DNA of 64,000 bases, taken from the NCBI GenBank assembly GCA_036435485.1, contig CM071600.1, positions 119,404,046 through 119,468,045 on the forward strand, read 5' to 3'. Under the pieces are notes generated by a model, which worked only from the letters and a program-made list of their open reading frames with translations, was not told the DNA's origin and made no database searches. Both the position numbers and the translations under genes were made by a program. Below, in pieces: positions 1-11,273 of this stretch (the first letter of the stretch is position 1; each line of letters opens with the position of its first letter). Source of the DNA: Saposhnikovia divaricata (taxonomy: Eukaryota; Streptophyta; Magnoliopsida; Apiales; Apiaceae).

Positions 1-1594
1 TGAACAATATAGATTTCTTCAGTAACAGCCTTAGATCCTTTCCACTTAGCTATCAAGTCCTGTTCTTTCTTCAGCTGTTCTTTCAACACATTTTCTCTTT
101 TCAGAACCTCAATTAATTCATTTTTAGCATCGTGGCAATCTCTTCTCAACGTTTCAAATTCAATTAACTGAGTTTCTATTAAAGCATTCCTATCACTTAA
201 CTTTTCATTGAAATCTCTATCCCTTCTGTTTTCTTTGACAAGTGATTTCATGGAAACATGCATGTTGTGCAATTCAACAGTCATTTCATCAATTGTGCAC
301 ACAAATTCAGCTTTAGAAAGTTAAGTTAAGTTTGTAGAGTATACCTGGTTGCTAGATGAGCTGGCTTCTTCTTCATTCTCATTGGCCATGAGAGCTAGGT
401 TGACAAACTCCTCTTTTTCATCTGTGTCTCCTCCAGCAGCCCAGTCATTTTCCTTTGACATGAATGCTTTTTCCTTTTGTTTGAGAAGATCAAAATATTC
501 TTGTAGTCAAAAGTTTCAAACTGTCTCTTCTCCTTAGAATTTCTGCACTCATTTGAAAAGTGACCAGCAATTCCACAGCTAAAGCATTTAACCTTGGACT
601 TTTCAACCATATCTTTGTTAGGTTGATAGCTTATTCTGAATTGCTTGGATGCTGCAGGGTTCTTCTTGAATCTGAGCTTAGAGAACCTTTTTGACAAAAA
701 GGCTAAGTACTCATCCAAGTCTTCAGACTCATCCCCACTAGATGCTTCTGGTTGTTCAACCATTTTGCTCTTCCCTTTGCTCAGCTTTCCTACACCTTCA
801 CAAGTACCAGAACTAGTACTTGGTATGTTCTTGACATCCTCCATCTTTTCACCATCTTGACCATTAGGCACACTAGCCACCAATGCTACAGCTCCACTCT
901 TTTTCTGATTTTTCTCGATCTCCTCATCTTGTTGCAGTTCAAGCTCATAAGTTTTCAGAATACTGTACAGTCTCTCAAGTGTAAAATCTTTGTATTCTTG
1001 AGAGTTCCTCAACGAGACTGTTATAGGTTTCCATTCCTTAGGAAGAGATCTCAGAAACTCGATATTAGAGTCCTTGGCAGAGTAAACTCTTGCATACAGC
1101 TTTAAACCATTCAATAATTTCTGAAATCTACTAAAGATATCAGTGAGATTTTCACCAGAAGCAAAGTGAAAGTGCTCCTATTGTTGTATAAGAAGCTACA
1201 TCTTGTTTTCTCTGACTTGCTAAGTTCCTTCACAGATTGTTTGGATAGTATCCCACACTTGCTTAGCAGTGGTGTAGTTAATGACATTATCAAACATGTC
1301 TTGGTCTATACCATTGAACAAGATGTTCATGGTTTTCTTATCCTTATGCATTTCTTCCAAGTCCTCTTCTGTGAATTCAACCTGAGTCTTTGGTATTGAC
1401 CTTCCTACCGCTGTAGTGCCTACATGTGCTCCAACTCCAGAGTTGGCTTTCATAAGAACGTGTGGTCCTTTCTCTATGCAATCTACATAACCTTCATCGA
1501 TGGCTGAAAGATGAAGATGCATCTTTACTTTCCAGTGAAAGTAATTATATTTGTCAAGCATTGGAATCTTCACGCCTGTGTCCTTTTTTCCCAT
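1..1594 (-). pseudogene. Broken copia gag of element E
   Basis: The ATG is at 1594 on the minus strand, about 40 bases after the PBS. The first segment (1594-1220) holds the copia gag N-terminal region, with KIPMLDKYNYFHWKVKM followed by a UBN2-like stretch. After a break the reading resumes at 1114-395 with KNPAASKQFRISYQPNKD and a CCHC zinc knuckle (CFSCGIAGHFSNEC), the nucleic-acid-binding part of the capsid protein. Near 470-480 the frame shifts again compared with the same gene in element F, and coiled-coil-like sequence continues off the left edge. Gag would assemble virus-like particles in the cytoplasm; this copy cannot make the full protein. Confidence 0.8.
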
Positions 1595-1632
1595 GGTGTT
1601 TGATCTTTAAACTTCTTGTTTGTTACAAGCTT

Positions 1633-1644
1633 CCTCTAATACCA
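1633..1644 (-). other. Primer-binding site of element E (degenerate)
   Basis: The plus-strand sequence CCTCTAATACCA is the complement of the initiator Met-tRNA primer site with two changes from GCTCTGATACCA. It lies two bases inside the LTR end at 1647, where minus-strand DNA synthesis would start. Confidence 0.7.
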
Positions 1645-1646
1645 AT

Positions 1647-1916
1647 TGATAAATCAAAATAACACCACAATATTGTAGAATGGGGGTTGAATACAATCTT
1701 GAACAAAATCTTTTCGAACTAATGGAGGCTAGAAAGTTTAATGGAACAGATAAATAAAACAAGTAAATGAAATGTAAAGCAATTACACAACACTTACAAA
1801 ATTTCAGGTGGGTTTTTTGATCCACCTGAGATTTATATTTTGAAGAAATAATCAGTGTAGAAGTTACATAGCTGCTGTTACAAAACTTATAATACAAAAG
1901 AAAAACTAACTATCTC
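1647..1916 (-). repeat. Element E LTR, U5-side part (interrupted by element A)
   Basis: On the minus strand the LTR ends in ...TTTATCA at 1647, next to the PBS. It contains the C-run (GGGGG on plus near 1682) before a TATTCAAC motif, as in the ends of the other copia LTRs here. It is cut at 1916 by element A; the remainder resumes at 39739. Its sequence parallels the F LTR from 42909. Confidence 0.8.
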
Positions 1917-2130
1917 TGAAAGGCATATGACACAGCCTATTTGTAGTTCGAGGACTCAACTCAACTTAAGCTTAGACTGTAATAGTAAATAACTTTAACT
2001 GTCACAGGAATCTCAGAAGGTACTATCTGTCAGAAGAAAAACCCTAAAGTCAATCTATAGTTTTGATGTTTTACACTGGAAGAAGCTCAGATTGCTGATC
2101 AAGCCTCAGTATAGCATCAAAGAAGTGGAT

Positions 2131-2141
2131 TTATTTATAAG
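2131..2141 (+). promoter_or_regulatory. Possible TATA box in the element A LTR
   Basis: TTATTTATAAG precedes a GACAGAG tract and is preserved in the 3' LTR at about 38390-38400. If it is the promoter, transcription starts near 2165 and the GATTGTCTTG array lies in the RNA leader rather than upstream. Sequence resemblance only. Confidence 0.35.
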
Positions 2142-2552
2142 ACAGAGATTTCTAGAGTGACAGGTTCAGACAGAATACAGTGAAGTATAAGAAGGAGAAA
2201 GAAATGAGAAGAAAAATGAATCACATTTTTAATGTGAAAATTAAAGGACAGTCATTGAAGTTAGTCGTTCATGAACCAGACCGTGCATGGAGCGTCAACA
2301 AAATATTCAGTGGTATTCCTTTATTACTTTCAGTGATTCAGAAAAGAATTAAGACAATCTAAGCATATATAATTATTCTTCTTTAATTAATTTAAATCAA
2401 GTAGTCAATTTAATTAATTAATTAATTCATCCTGAATTAATTCTTTAATTAAATTAATTATTAGATTAATTAAATCTGATTAATTATTTAAGTAAGGTTA
2501 AATTAAAATGATTATTTGTTAATCAATTTAATTTATTCTGAAAAATGAACTA

Positions 2553-2975
2553 GAAAGACAATCCCTGATTGTCTTGCCGATTGTCTTGGAGAAGAGATTT
2601 AGAGAAACAAGACAATCACTGATTGTCTTGAAGAAGAAAATCAACGCAAGACAATGTCTGATTGTCTTGCCGATTGTCTTGGTAATGATAAATTCTGAAC
2701 AGCTTTAAAAAAGTAGAATAAAAATCTGATTTGATTGTCTTGACGATTGTCTTGACAGTTCAAATCAGATTGTCTTGATAATGATCAAAAAGAAAAAGCT
2801 TCAGACAGAATGATAATTTTTGATAAAACAAGACAAAGATCTCAGAATTTGATTGTCTTGCCGATTGTCTTGGAAGAACCTGATTGTCTTGACGATTGTA
2901 TTGCCTATTGTCTTGGCAGTACAAAATTGGTTGTCTTGGAAGAATAGATTGTATTGCCGATTGTCTTGACAGTTA
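2553..2975 (+). repeat. GATTGTCTTG reiterated-motif array in the A LTR
   Basis: More than ten exact or one-mismatch copies of GATTGTCTTG, often as a doublet GATTGTCTTGCCGATTGTCTTGG, are mixed with inverted copies CAAGACAATC. Direct and inverted copies face each other and could form short hairpins. The same array is in the 3' LTR (about 38813-39236) and the same motif is in A's internal spacer (22380-22820). Confidence 0.85.
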
Positions 2976-3473
2976 TATTTGAAGATAAAGAGGCAGTGAA
3001 TATTATATATCAAGACAGATCGACACAAGACAACACAGACAGAAATATTACATTCAACAAAGGCAGTTTGCTCTCTTCTCTCTCATCAAGAACACAATAC
3101 AAGGAGCAGAAAAATTCATAGAAAATCAAGTTCATCTTATTTTTAATATCTGATCCGATAGAACTTGTTTACTTGATACTCTTGTACTATTAGCGAGTTT
3201 TTACTCCTAATCTATATCTTGATTTTTATTAACAAATCTAGAAAAATTCATGTCGAATTTTCTAATTTGTTTTTATTAACTAGATAGAAATTATGTACTG
3301 TATTTGTAACAAACCTCTCAAGTTAATATAATTTTATATTCAACTTGAATTTTGTTTCATTTAATTCAGCTCAAATTTGTCAAAATATAAATTAAATTAT
3401 CCGGACAAATTTCGAATAAACAGTACTGTTTGTATTCAACCCCCCCTTCTACAAACATATTGGACCTAACAAT

Positions 3474-3485
3474 TGGCATCAGAGC
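3474..3485 (+). other. Primer-binding site of element A
   Basis: TGGCATCAGAGC lies two bases after the LTR end. It is complementary to the 3' end of plant initiator Met-tRNA with one transition from TGGTATCAGAGC. Confidence 0.85.
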
Positions 3486-3569
3486 CTATTGATTGATATA
3501 CAAATCAAGATCCTAATTTTATTCCGCCAAAAATCTATCTCGAATTTTTAACTCACTTAAAAATTCATC

Positions 3570-6047
3570 ATGTCATCAAAAAGCATTGTTAAAATTCCCA
3601 TGTTTAACAAGGACAATTATACAATGTGGAAAAATAAAATGGAGTTGTTTCTTGATGTCGCAAATTCTAAATATTTGGGTGTTCTACAGAATGGACCTAT
3701 AATTCCAAAAGAACATATATCTGAATCTATTGTTGGAGGAATTGTAGTATCACCTGCAACATCTGTTCCAAAGCATGCTGATTCTTTTACTCCTGCTGAA
3801 AAAGAGGACGCAGGACTAGATAAGAATTTGAGACTTATTTTAATAGATTCCCTGGATCCTGTGATGTACAGTCATGTGATAAATTGTAAAACTGTAAAAC
3901 ACATGTGGGAAACTATTGAGACTATCAATGAAGGAACTGATGAAGTAAGGGAAAACAGACTTCAGATTTTAACCTCTGAGTATGAACACTTTAGAGCTGG
4001 CCCTAATAAAGGCATTCAGGAAGTGTTTGAAAGGTAGAACAAAATTATCAACAACTTGCAAGTCAATGGCAAGCAATATACACAGAAAGAGATTAATATG
4101 AAGTTTTTGTTGACAATGCCCACTCATCTTGAACATAGGATAACAGCCATCAGAGAATCAAGAGATTTGAATAAGATAGCTCTTGAAAGATTGTTTGGTG
4201 TTCTGAAAACCTATGAACTGGAACAAGTACAGCAGAGGGAGGTCTCTGGTAAAGGAAGTGTGCCAAGTTCATCTACAGCTCTTGTAGTTGAGGCACCTAA
4301 GGAAGTGGAAGCTAAGGTTGTTCTACCTTACAGCTCAGACAAGGAAAAGACTGAAGTAGAACTTGGTCAAACACCACCTACTCTGGATGGTGGAGACTTC
4401 TATTCATTGGAAGAGTTAGATCAACTGGAAGATGAATCCATGGCATTGATGGTAAGACAATTTGGCAACTTCAGATTCAAAAGAAATCCAAAGTACAAGT
4501 TTAAGTCAAATAACAAATTCCAAAGAGGAGGTTCTTCTTCCTCTAGTAACAGGGGAGGATACAAAACTGGATCTGTTGACAGAAGCAAGATTCGTTGCTT
4601 CAACTGTAATGAATTAGGGCACTTTGCCACTGAATGTCAGAAACCGAAGCAAACTCAAAGAAGAGATTTTGCTGCTGAAAAGAAGAAACCTGGAAAAGCC
4701 TATGTTGCGGCTGGTAAGAGTTGGGATGACACGGACAGCGAAGATGAAGAATATGGAAATTTTGCGCTGGTGGCAAATGATGAAGCATCTGATCATCATA
4801 ACAAACCAGTAATTGTTACTGATCCTGAGTTGATTCGTAGTCTTTATAATTCCTTAGATAATGCAAAAACTGATTATAGAAGACTAGATCTGTTAAGCAC
4901 TAATCTTGGCAATGAAGTGTCAGAATTGAAAAAAGTTCATATTAATCAAGATCAACAAAGAGATGAAATAACAATGCTTTATAAAAAGGAGAAAGCTATT
5001 CTAGAAGTTGTAGGCAAACAAATGGCTAGAATTATTGAACTTTAAACACAGGTCAGGGCTTGTTATAATTCGGTTAAAGTTTCCAAAGAGTTCTTTAACA
5101 ATCAAGTTGTAGAACGAACAACAGGCATAGGGTATGGTTACAATGAAGCTGTTGGATCGTTGGGCATAAATTCCCCTAACCCTGTTAGTGCTAAAGAAAG
5201 GGGAATACCACATGTGCTCAAAAATGTTAAAGAACCTCTATTTAAAAAATCTGATGCTGGACCACCAGATATTCTTTCTGTGGTTATCCAAGAAGAAATG
5301 AGAAATGAGGATAGTGCTAATGGCACAGTTTTTGTTAAGGATAAATGTGTTAAGGATAAAATTGTTAAGAACACTAATCCAAAGAATGTTTCATCCAAGA
5401 AAGATGTCACAGTCTTTGTTAAGGCTAAATCAGTTGAGGACACTAATACAACGAATGTTTCATCCAAGAAAGATGTAACTAAAGTGCCAGTCAAAGTTGT
5501 TGAATTAGCTAGTTCTTCTAAGACTGGATTAGGTGGTAATAAGTTGAAACAGAAAAATACCATGCCTATCATTGATTCTAATCATAAAGCATGTGGTGTT
5601 ATCAATTGTATGTCTTGTGCTTTTAACAGTATGCGTGCTTATTTTAATGGTAGTTATGCATGTGTTAAACAGAATGCTCCTCGACAGCACATGAACATGA
5701 ACAATAATGTTCGATCAAAGACTGCTTTTCCTCCTCAAGTTAGGAGAGAGACATTTGTACCTAAGCCTAAACAAAAGGTTACCAAGAATGTTTACCAGGT
5801 CAAATGTCCAGTCAATGACACAAGTGTTATTGCTGCTAGAGAAACATGGATACCCAAGATAAAACAAAAGATTTTCAAATCTGTTTATAAGGTTAAATGT
5901 TTATTGACTAAAGATGTTAAAATTAAAAATGTTGTTTTGCCTGATAAAGGTCAATACTTTAAATCCGCAGGACCCAATCAAATTTGGGTCCCGAAGAAGG
6001 TTTATTCCATTTGTCATTGCAGGGTATTGAACAGGTTGAACGAGTAA
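3570..6047 (+). pseudogene. Gag of element A with two in-frame stop codons
   Basis: The ATG is at 3570. One frame runs to the gag terminator at 6045 but is cut by TAG at 4036-4038 and TAA at 5043-5045. The N-terminal part holds KIPMFNKDNYTMWKNKM and the UBN2-like capsid region; a CCHC knuckle (CFNCNELGHFATEC) is encoded at 4596-4637. A long lysine-rich, coiled-coil-like tail then carries more cysteine clusters, as expected for the long gag of Sireviruses. The last part overlaps pol, which is in the -1 frame relative to gag. Gag would form the particle that packages the RNA. The two stops look like nonsense mutations, though programmed read-through cannot be excluded. Confidence 0.85.
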
Positions 6048-9000
6048 CCTGGATCTTGGACAGTGGATGTTCAAGGCATATGACTGGAGACAGAACCCTG
6101 CTGACAAATGTGGTGGAGAAGGCCGGCCCAGTAGTTACCTTTGGAGATAACAGCAAAGGTAGAACTGATGGATATGGCAGACTTGAAGCTGGAAATGTTA
6201 TCATTGAAGAAGTGTCCTTTGTAAAAGGACTTGAGCATAATTTGCTCAGCATCAATCAATTCTGTGACAAGGGATTTGAAGTCCACTTTAACAAAATGAA
6301 TTGTCTGATTTCACACAAAAGAAATGAACAACCATCTCTGACAAGAGTCAGAAAAGGAAACTTGTATATAGCCAACATGAACACTAGAAGCACTCAAGAA
6401 ATCAATTGCTTCTATTCTAAAGCATCCACGGATGAAAGCTGGATATGGCACAAGAAACTTTCTCACCTGAATTTCAAAACAATGAATTATTTGGTTAAGT
6501 GGGAAATGGTGAGAGGTTTACCCCCTATGGAATTCACACAGGAAGGACTATGTGATGCCTGTCAAAAAGGCAAACTAAAAAGGGCAACTCACAAAAGCAC
6601 TGATATATCTTCAATAACTGATCCTTTACAGTTACTTCACATGGATCTATTTGGTCCAGTGAATGTGATGTCTATGTCAAAGAAAAGAAATGCTCTTGTG
6701 ATTGTTGATGATTTTTTAAAGTACACATGGGTTTTGTTCCTGAATTCTAAAGATGAGACTCCACAACTGGTGATTGATCACATCAAGTTAATTGAGTTGG
6801 ATTCCAAGTATCCAGTGAGGGCTATAAGGTCAGACAATGGAACTGAATTCAAGAATGCAGTTTTGAATGACTTTTGTACTGAAAAAGGAATAACCAGACA
6901 ATTCTCAGCTCCAAGAACTCCTCAGCAAAATGGGGTAGTTGAAAGAAAGAATAGAACCTTGATTGAAGCTGCACGTACTATGTTAAGCGAATCAAGGCTT
7001 CCATTATATTTTTGGGCTGAAGCTGTCAACACTGCTTGCTATAATCAGAATCGAACTCTTATTAACAAAGACTTGATGAAGACACCCTATGAAGCCTTTA
7101 ATGAAAAGAAACCAACACTCAAATACTTTAATGTATTTGGAGCAAAATGCTTTGTACTTAAAGAAGGAGACGATCAAGGTGGAAAATTTGAAGCCAAAGC
7201 ACATGAAGCAATTTTTGTTGGTTATGAAAGAAGAGATTATAAGGTGTATTTGATTGAACATCAGAAGATGATGGAAAGTGTCAATGTAACATTTGATGAC
7301 ACAAAACTCCCTAGTATCCAAACTGAAGATTCATCTGAAAAGCTATCTTTTGAAGATATGAAAGATCTAGATTCAGATGATGATAGTCCATCTGATATTT
7401 TTGCTGATGCTAATGACAATAATGTCAAAGATGAGTTTAATCAGAATAATGGTGGTGATAATAATGATAATATTGAAAACACCACTCATGCTTCTGAACA
7501 CTCATCTAATCATCCTGGCAACAACTCAGGGGGAGTTAGTGACGGATCAACAAGTCATACTCAACAACACAATTCAAATCAAGGGGAATCATCAAGAATT
7601 AATCTACCCAGACAAACTGTTTGGAATAGAACTCAACCTTTTGTGTTAATTATTGGTGATCCAGATGTAGGAGTAAAGACTAGAAGAGCTTATCAGAATC
7701 AATGCAATTATTCAGGGTTTCTATCTAAAATCGAACCTAAGAAAACTGAAGAAGCTCTTTCTGATCCTGATTGGGTGATTGCTATGCAAGATGAACTCAT
7801 TCAATTCAAACAACAAGAAGTATGGAAGCTGGTACCCAGACCTTCAAATAGAACAGTGGTTGGCACTAGATGGGTACTCAGAAACAAACTTGATGAAGAT
7901 GGCACAGTCACAAGAAATAAAGCAAGACTGGTAGCAAAGGGTTATTCACAAGCTGAAGGCATTGACTACGATGAAACCTATGCTCCAATGGCAAGACTTG
8001 AGGCCATTAGAATATTCTTGGCATTCGCAGCATTATCAAACTTTAATGTTTATCAAATGGATGTAAAGAGTGCTTTTCTAAATGGTAAGCTGGATGAAGA
8101 GGTCTATGTAGAACAACCCTCTGGCTTTGAAGATCCAGATCTGTTGGACTATGTCTACTTCCTTTTCAAGGCTATCTATGGCCTCAAGCAAGCACCAAGA
8201 AAATGGTATGACACCCTTTCTGAATTTTTACTTGAAAATGGCTTTGTTAGAGGTGTCATAGACAAAACTCTCTTTATTAAGAAACATAAAAATGATACAA
8301 TACTAGTCCAAGTCTATGTGGACGATATAATATCTGGGTCTACTAATGATCTTTTGTGCAAGAAATTTGCTAAGTTAATGCAGGGTAAATTTGAAATGAG
8401 CATGATGGGAGAACTGAAATTCTTTCTTGGATTGCAAATAAGTCAAAGGACAGATGGAATATTTATCTGTCAATCCAAGTATATCAAAGAGCTCCTCAAG
8501 AAATATCAAATGGAGGACTCATCTTCAGCTAATACACCATCATCTACAGCTGTCAAGTTTGGAACTTGTGAAAATTCTGCCAAGGTAGATGTCACAAGTT
8601 ACAGAGGTATGATAGGCTCATTACTTTACCTTAATGTAAGTAGACCAGATATTATGTATGCTACATGCTTGTGTGCAAGGTTCCAAGCGGATCCTAGAGA
8701 TGTTCATCTCATTGCTGTAAAACGAATCTTAAGATATCTTAAGGGTACACCTAATCTAGGTATCTGGCACCCTAAAAAATCTAGTTTTAATCTTGTTGGA
8801 TACACAGATTCAGATTATGCAGGAAGTTTTGTAGATAGAAAAAGCACCTCTGGGAGTTGTCAATTCCTAGGTGGCAGGCTAGTTTCCTGGTACAGCAAGA
8901 AACAACAAACAGTTTCCAACTTAACAGCTGAAGCTGAGTACATAATTGCTGGAAGCTGTTGTGCACAAATCTTGTGGATTAGGAATCAGCTGAAAGACTA

Positions 9001-9265
9001 TGGTTTTGTATTAACAAAAATTCCAATTTTGTGTGATAATACAAGTGCCATAGCAATCTCCAACAATCCTGTGCAGCATTCGAGGACCAAGCACATAGAC
9101 ATCAGGTATCATTTTATAAGAAAGCATGTCATGGATGGTACTGTGGAATTGTTATTTGTACCCACAGAAGAACAAACATCAGATATTTTTACTAAGTCCC
9201 TTGACGAATCCACATTCACCAAAATTGTTGGTGAATTAGGTATGTTAAACAGTCCTAGTAATTAA
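5984..9265 (+). CDS. pol: Copia Pol polyprotein of element A (protease-integrase-RT-RNase H), uninterrupted
   Basis: 1093 codons without a break. The frame is open from 5963 and has no early ATG, so it is expressed by frameshift or another route; 5984 is the first near-cognate (TTG) codon, not a proven start. Domains: aspartic protease with DSG at residues 26-28; zinc-binding GAG-pre-integrase (WHKKLSHLNF, then CDACQKGK) about 155-200; integrase catalytic residues in HMDLFGP (about 221), RSDNGTEF (about 284) and GVVERKNRT (about 320); reverse transcriptase from about 610 with YDETYAPMARLEA, AIYGLKQAPRKWY and the YVDD active site (about 778); RNase H with YTDSDYAG, AEAEY and CDNTSA toward the end. 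It would reverse-transcribe the element RNA in particles and integrate the cDNA in the nucleus. It is the only apparently complete pol in the window. Gag is broken, so the element needs help. Confidence 0.93.
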   Translation: MGPEEGLFHLSLQGIEQVERVTWILDSGCSRHMTGDRTLLTNVVEKAGPVVTFGDNSKGRTDGYGRLEAGNVIIEEVSFVKGLEHNLLSINQFCDKGFEVHFNKMNCLISHKRNEQPSLTRVRKGNLYIANMNTRSTQEINCFYSKASTDESWIWHKKLSHLNFKTMNYLVKWEMVRGLPPMEFTQEGLCDACQKGKLKRATHKSTDISSITDPLQLLHMDLFGPVNVMSMSKKRNALVIVDDFLKYTWVLFLNSKDETPQLVIDHIKLIELDSKYPVRAIRSDNGTEFKNAVLNDFCTEKGITRQFSAPRTPQQNGVVERKNRTLIEAARTMLSESRLPLYFWAEAVNTACYNQNRTLINKDLMKTPYEAFNEKKPTLKYFNVFGAKCFVLKEGDDQGGKFEAKAHEAIFVGYERRDYKVYLIEHQKMMESVNVTFDDTKLPSIQTEDSSEKLSFEDMKDLDSDDDSPSDIFADANDNNVKDEFNQNNGGDNNDNIENTTHASEHSSNHPGNNSGGVSDGSTSHTQQHNSNQGESSRINLPRQTVWNRTQPFVLIIGDPDVGVKTRRAYQNQCNYSGFLSKIEPKKTEEALSDPDWVIAMQDELIQFKQQEVWKLVPRPSNRTVVGTRWVLRNKLDEDGTVTRNKARLVAKGYSQAEGIDYDETYAPMARLEAIRIFLAFAALSNFNVYQMDVKSAFLNGKLDEEVYVEQPSGFEDPDLLDYVYFLFKAIYGLKQAPRKWYDTLSEFLLENGFVRGVIDKTLFIKKHKNDTILVQVYVDDIISGSTNDLLCKKFAKLMQGKFEMSMMGELKFFLGLQISQRTDGIFICQSKYIKELLKKYQMEDSSSANTPSSTAVKFGTCENSAKVDVTSYRGMIGSLLYLNVSRPDIMYATCLCARFQADPRDVHLIAVKRILRYLKGTPNLGIWHPKKSSFNLVGYTDSDYAGSFVDRKSTSGSCQFLGGRLVSWYSKKQQTVSNLTAEAEYIIAGSCCAQILWIRNQLKDYGFVLTKIPILCDNTSAIAISNNPVQHSRTKHIDIRYHFIRKHVMDGTVELLFVPTEEQTSDIFTKSLDESTFTKIVGELGMLNSPSN

Positions 9266-9741
9266 GCTGGTTAATATCTGAGGTTTATTCTTTAATAATT
9301 TGCAAGTGATTTTGTTATTATTTTTAAATTTTAATCACTTGCATAATTATTTTATCAACTTTTTATTGCTTGTAATTGCTAAAAATCTTTGTCAACATGT
9401 TAATAATATCTTTGTTATTACTTCTTGTGTTTTGGAATATTTGTGATATTTTAATGAATCATATTCTCTCTTTAAATAATTTTCTATTAGAAAGTTATTT
9501 ATTAGAAAATATTTAGATTCATTAATTTGTTATAAATGTTCTTGTAAATAAATTTAATATTTTATTTAATGTTTTTTAGTGTTTGTCCTTTTGTTATTTA
9601 TATTTGTTTTCGTAAAAAGATTAATCCATGTGTTTACTAAATATTTATTTATAGTAATTTTAATAATAAATAATAGTGTATTTTAATTTGATTAATTTTG
9701 CTCATTAATTTGTATTTTATTAGTATAAAATTAACAGATTA
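9266..9741 (+). other. AT-rich spacer downstream of A pol, with a hairpin
   Basis: No coding capacity. At 9302-9311 and 9333-9342 the arms GCAAGTGATT and AATCACTTGC form a perfect 10-bp stem with a 21-base loop just after the pol stop, a candidate RNA structure. The rest is T-rich and ends at the TSD GATTA (9737-9741) of element C. The spacer continues at 22377. Confidence 0.6.
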
Positions 9742-11259
9742 TGATTGTTTCGATCGCATACATGCAGCGAAAACAGTAAATAAAATCGAAACCAAGCCCC
9801 GGATCCATGTATAATAAATCGATAATATGGTAGATAGAACGATTACCTTAACGAAGCCTTACGTACAAAGAACGATGGAGATGCAAGCCTCCCACGATTA
9901 CTGAGCACTCCTCTTCGAAGCCCCCTCTACGGTATCCACACGAACACCTTCAAGAACGTCTCACGATCTTGTCCGGAAGAGAGGTACTAGCCTCTAATGA
10001 GAATAGGATTAGGTTTAGGGTTTTTGTACGGCTTCTACTGATTTTCTTACGTTAAAAAAAAACTTCACATCATATCATTATATATGTGATTGTGTAAAGC
10101 CAAAAGGCCCATGTTAAACCTAGCCCATATATGATTTAATTAAATAATAGAATAAAATCCTATTATTTAAATAATAATTAAGTCATACTCAATTATTAAA
10201 ATCATAAAAACATATCTCACATATCTTTGCATTTTATTATAGCTTAATTAAGTCCCACTTAATTAATATAATAAAATCCATCTTTATCATTAATTAATTT
10301 AAATTCAGAATTTAAATTAATTCTTCCTTTAAAATGTTCTATGTGTGTGACCCTATAGGTTATTATTTATTTTGGCAATAATTTTATTCTCCAATAAAAT
10401 TATAAACAATGAGCGGTATCTAGTAATACATCATTGCTACCCAATTAAATAATAATTAAATCGTGATTCGATAAACCTTTTGTGATTAATGTTCTCGTGT
10501 AATATAATCCCTTTAACCAAATATTATAGATTAAACTCGAGGCATGTTTATTGTCATCCTCTTCATAATTTAATCCGGGTTTACTTGATCCATGAGTAGA
10601 CTATTAATAACAAATCATTATTTGAGCACGGCCATGCATTTTATAGTCTCACTCAATCAAGAGGCCAATAATATCTCTCCTAATAATAGGAGGGTTAAAT
10701 CCTTTATCTATCATTCATATTTCTCATACGATTCACAATATACCCGATGTCCACTTTTATCATTACCCAGTCAAAGGTAACTTTTAATGTAGTCAAAGTA
10801 TATTATCCTCGTATAGAAATATAATGATCTCAAGTCAAAGGATCATTACACCATTATCACTGTGAGTCTTTCTAATGACTTAATTAACATGAAGAATCTC
10901 ACGGTGGGTCTGTCCAGTACCATGTACCCTACATGTACCTATGTATTGACTTTAGTATCTCCATACTTATAACCAATGAGATGTGGTTGTCAGTCAAAAA
11001 CATACTAGTCTATTTATGTATTATTATAGTCCTGTATAATAATACTCGACTATGGACCTTTAAGAATATGATATTATATAATCTCAAATTCAAGTTGTAA
11101 ACTTAAACTATATAATGTGTATCATTATTCTAAGGACATTTATTATGCTAACAAATATCGCAGTAATTCGAGTCATAATAAATACATTTATTTAATAATC
11201 AAATGACATAAGGTTTATTTAAGAAACAATGTATTGCCTCTAGGGCACCTACACTAACA
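9742..11259 (-). repeat. Left outer LTR of element C (its 3' LTR)
   Basis: On the minus strand it starts TGTTAGTGTAGGTGCCC (at 11259) and ends ...CGAAACAATCA (at 9742). It is nearly identical to 20853-22371. A 62-codon plus-strand reading at 10592-10780 recurs in every LTR copy and is treated as a by-product. Confidence 0.95.
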
Positions 11260-11270
11260 ATCTCCCACTT
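11260..11270 (-). other. Polypurine tract of element C
   Basis: On the minus strand AAGTGGGAGAT directly abuts the LTR start TGTTAG, and the pol stop (TAG, 11274-11276) is only about 15 bases before the LTR. The same tract follows the internal LTR at 14855-14865. Confidence 0.75.
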
Positions 11271-11273
11271 GCA

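Larger units (their letters stand above)
1917..3471 (+). repeat. 5' LTR of element A
   Basis: It starts TGAAAGGC after the TSD and ends CCTAACA before the PBS. It contains a TATA-like site (2131-2141), a very AT-rich AATTAATT stretch (2380-2530), a dense GATTGTCTTG array (2553-2975), and near the end a C-run followed by TTCTACAAACATATTGG. A 61-codon reading at 2180-2362 recurs in the other LTR only because the LTR is duplicated, and is not called a gene. Confidence 0.95.

Noticed and set aside
645..1105. Plus-strand frames over the E gag region
   Set aside because: Shadows of the minus-strand gag reading.
2180..2362. 60-codon frame in element A LTR, repeated at 38439
   Set aside because: LTR duplication explains the repeat; basic low-complexity sequence without domain.
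2553..2975. CRISPR-like appearance of the GATTGTCTTG array
   Set aside because: Spacing is irregular, units are about 10 bp in both orientations, no cas genes, and the context is plant LTR DNA.
10592..10780. 62-codon plus-strand frame (MSRLLITNHYLS...) repeated at 14180 and 21704
   Set aside because: It recurs only because the LTR of element C is present three times; no domain and no independent conservation.
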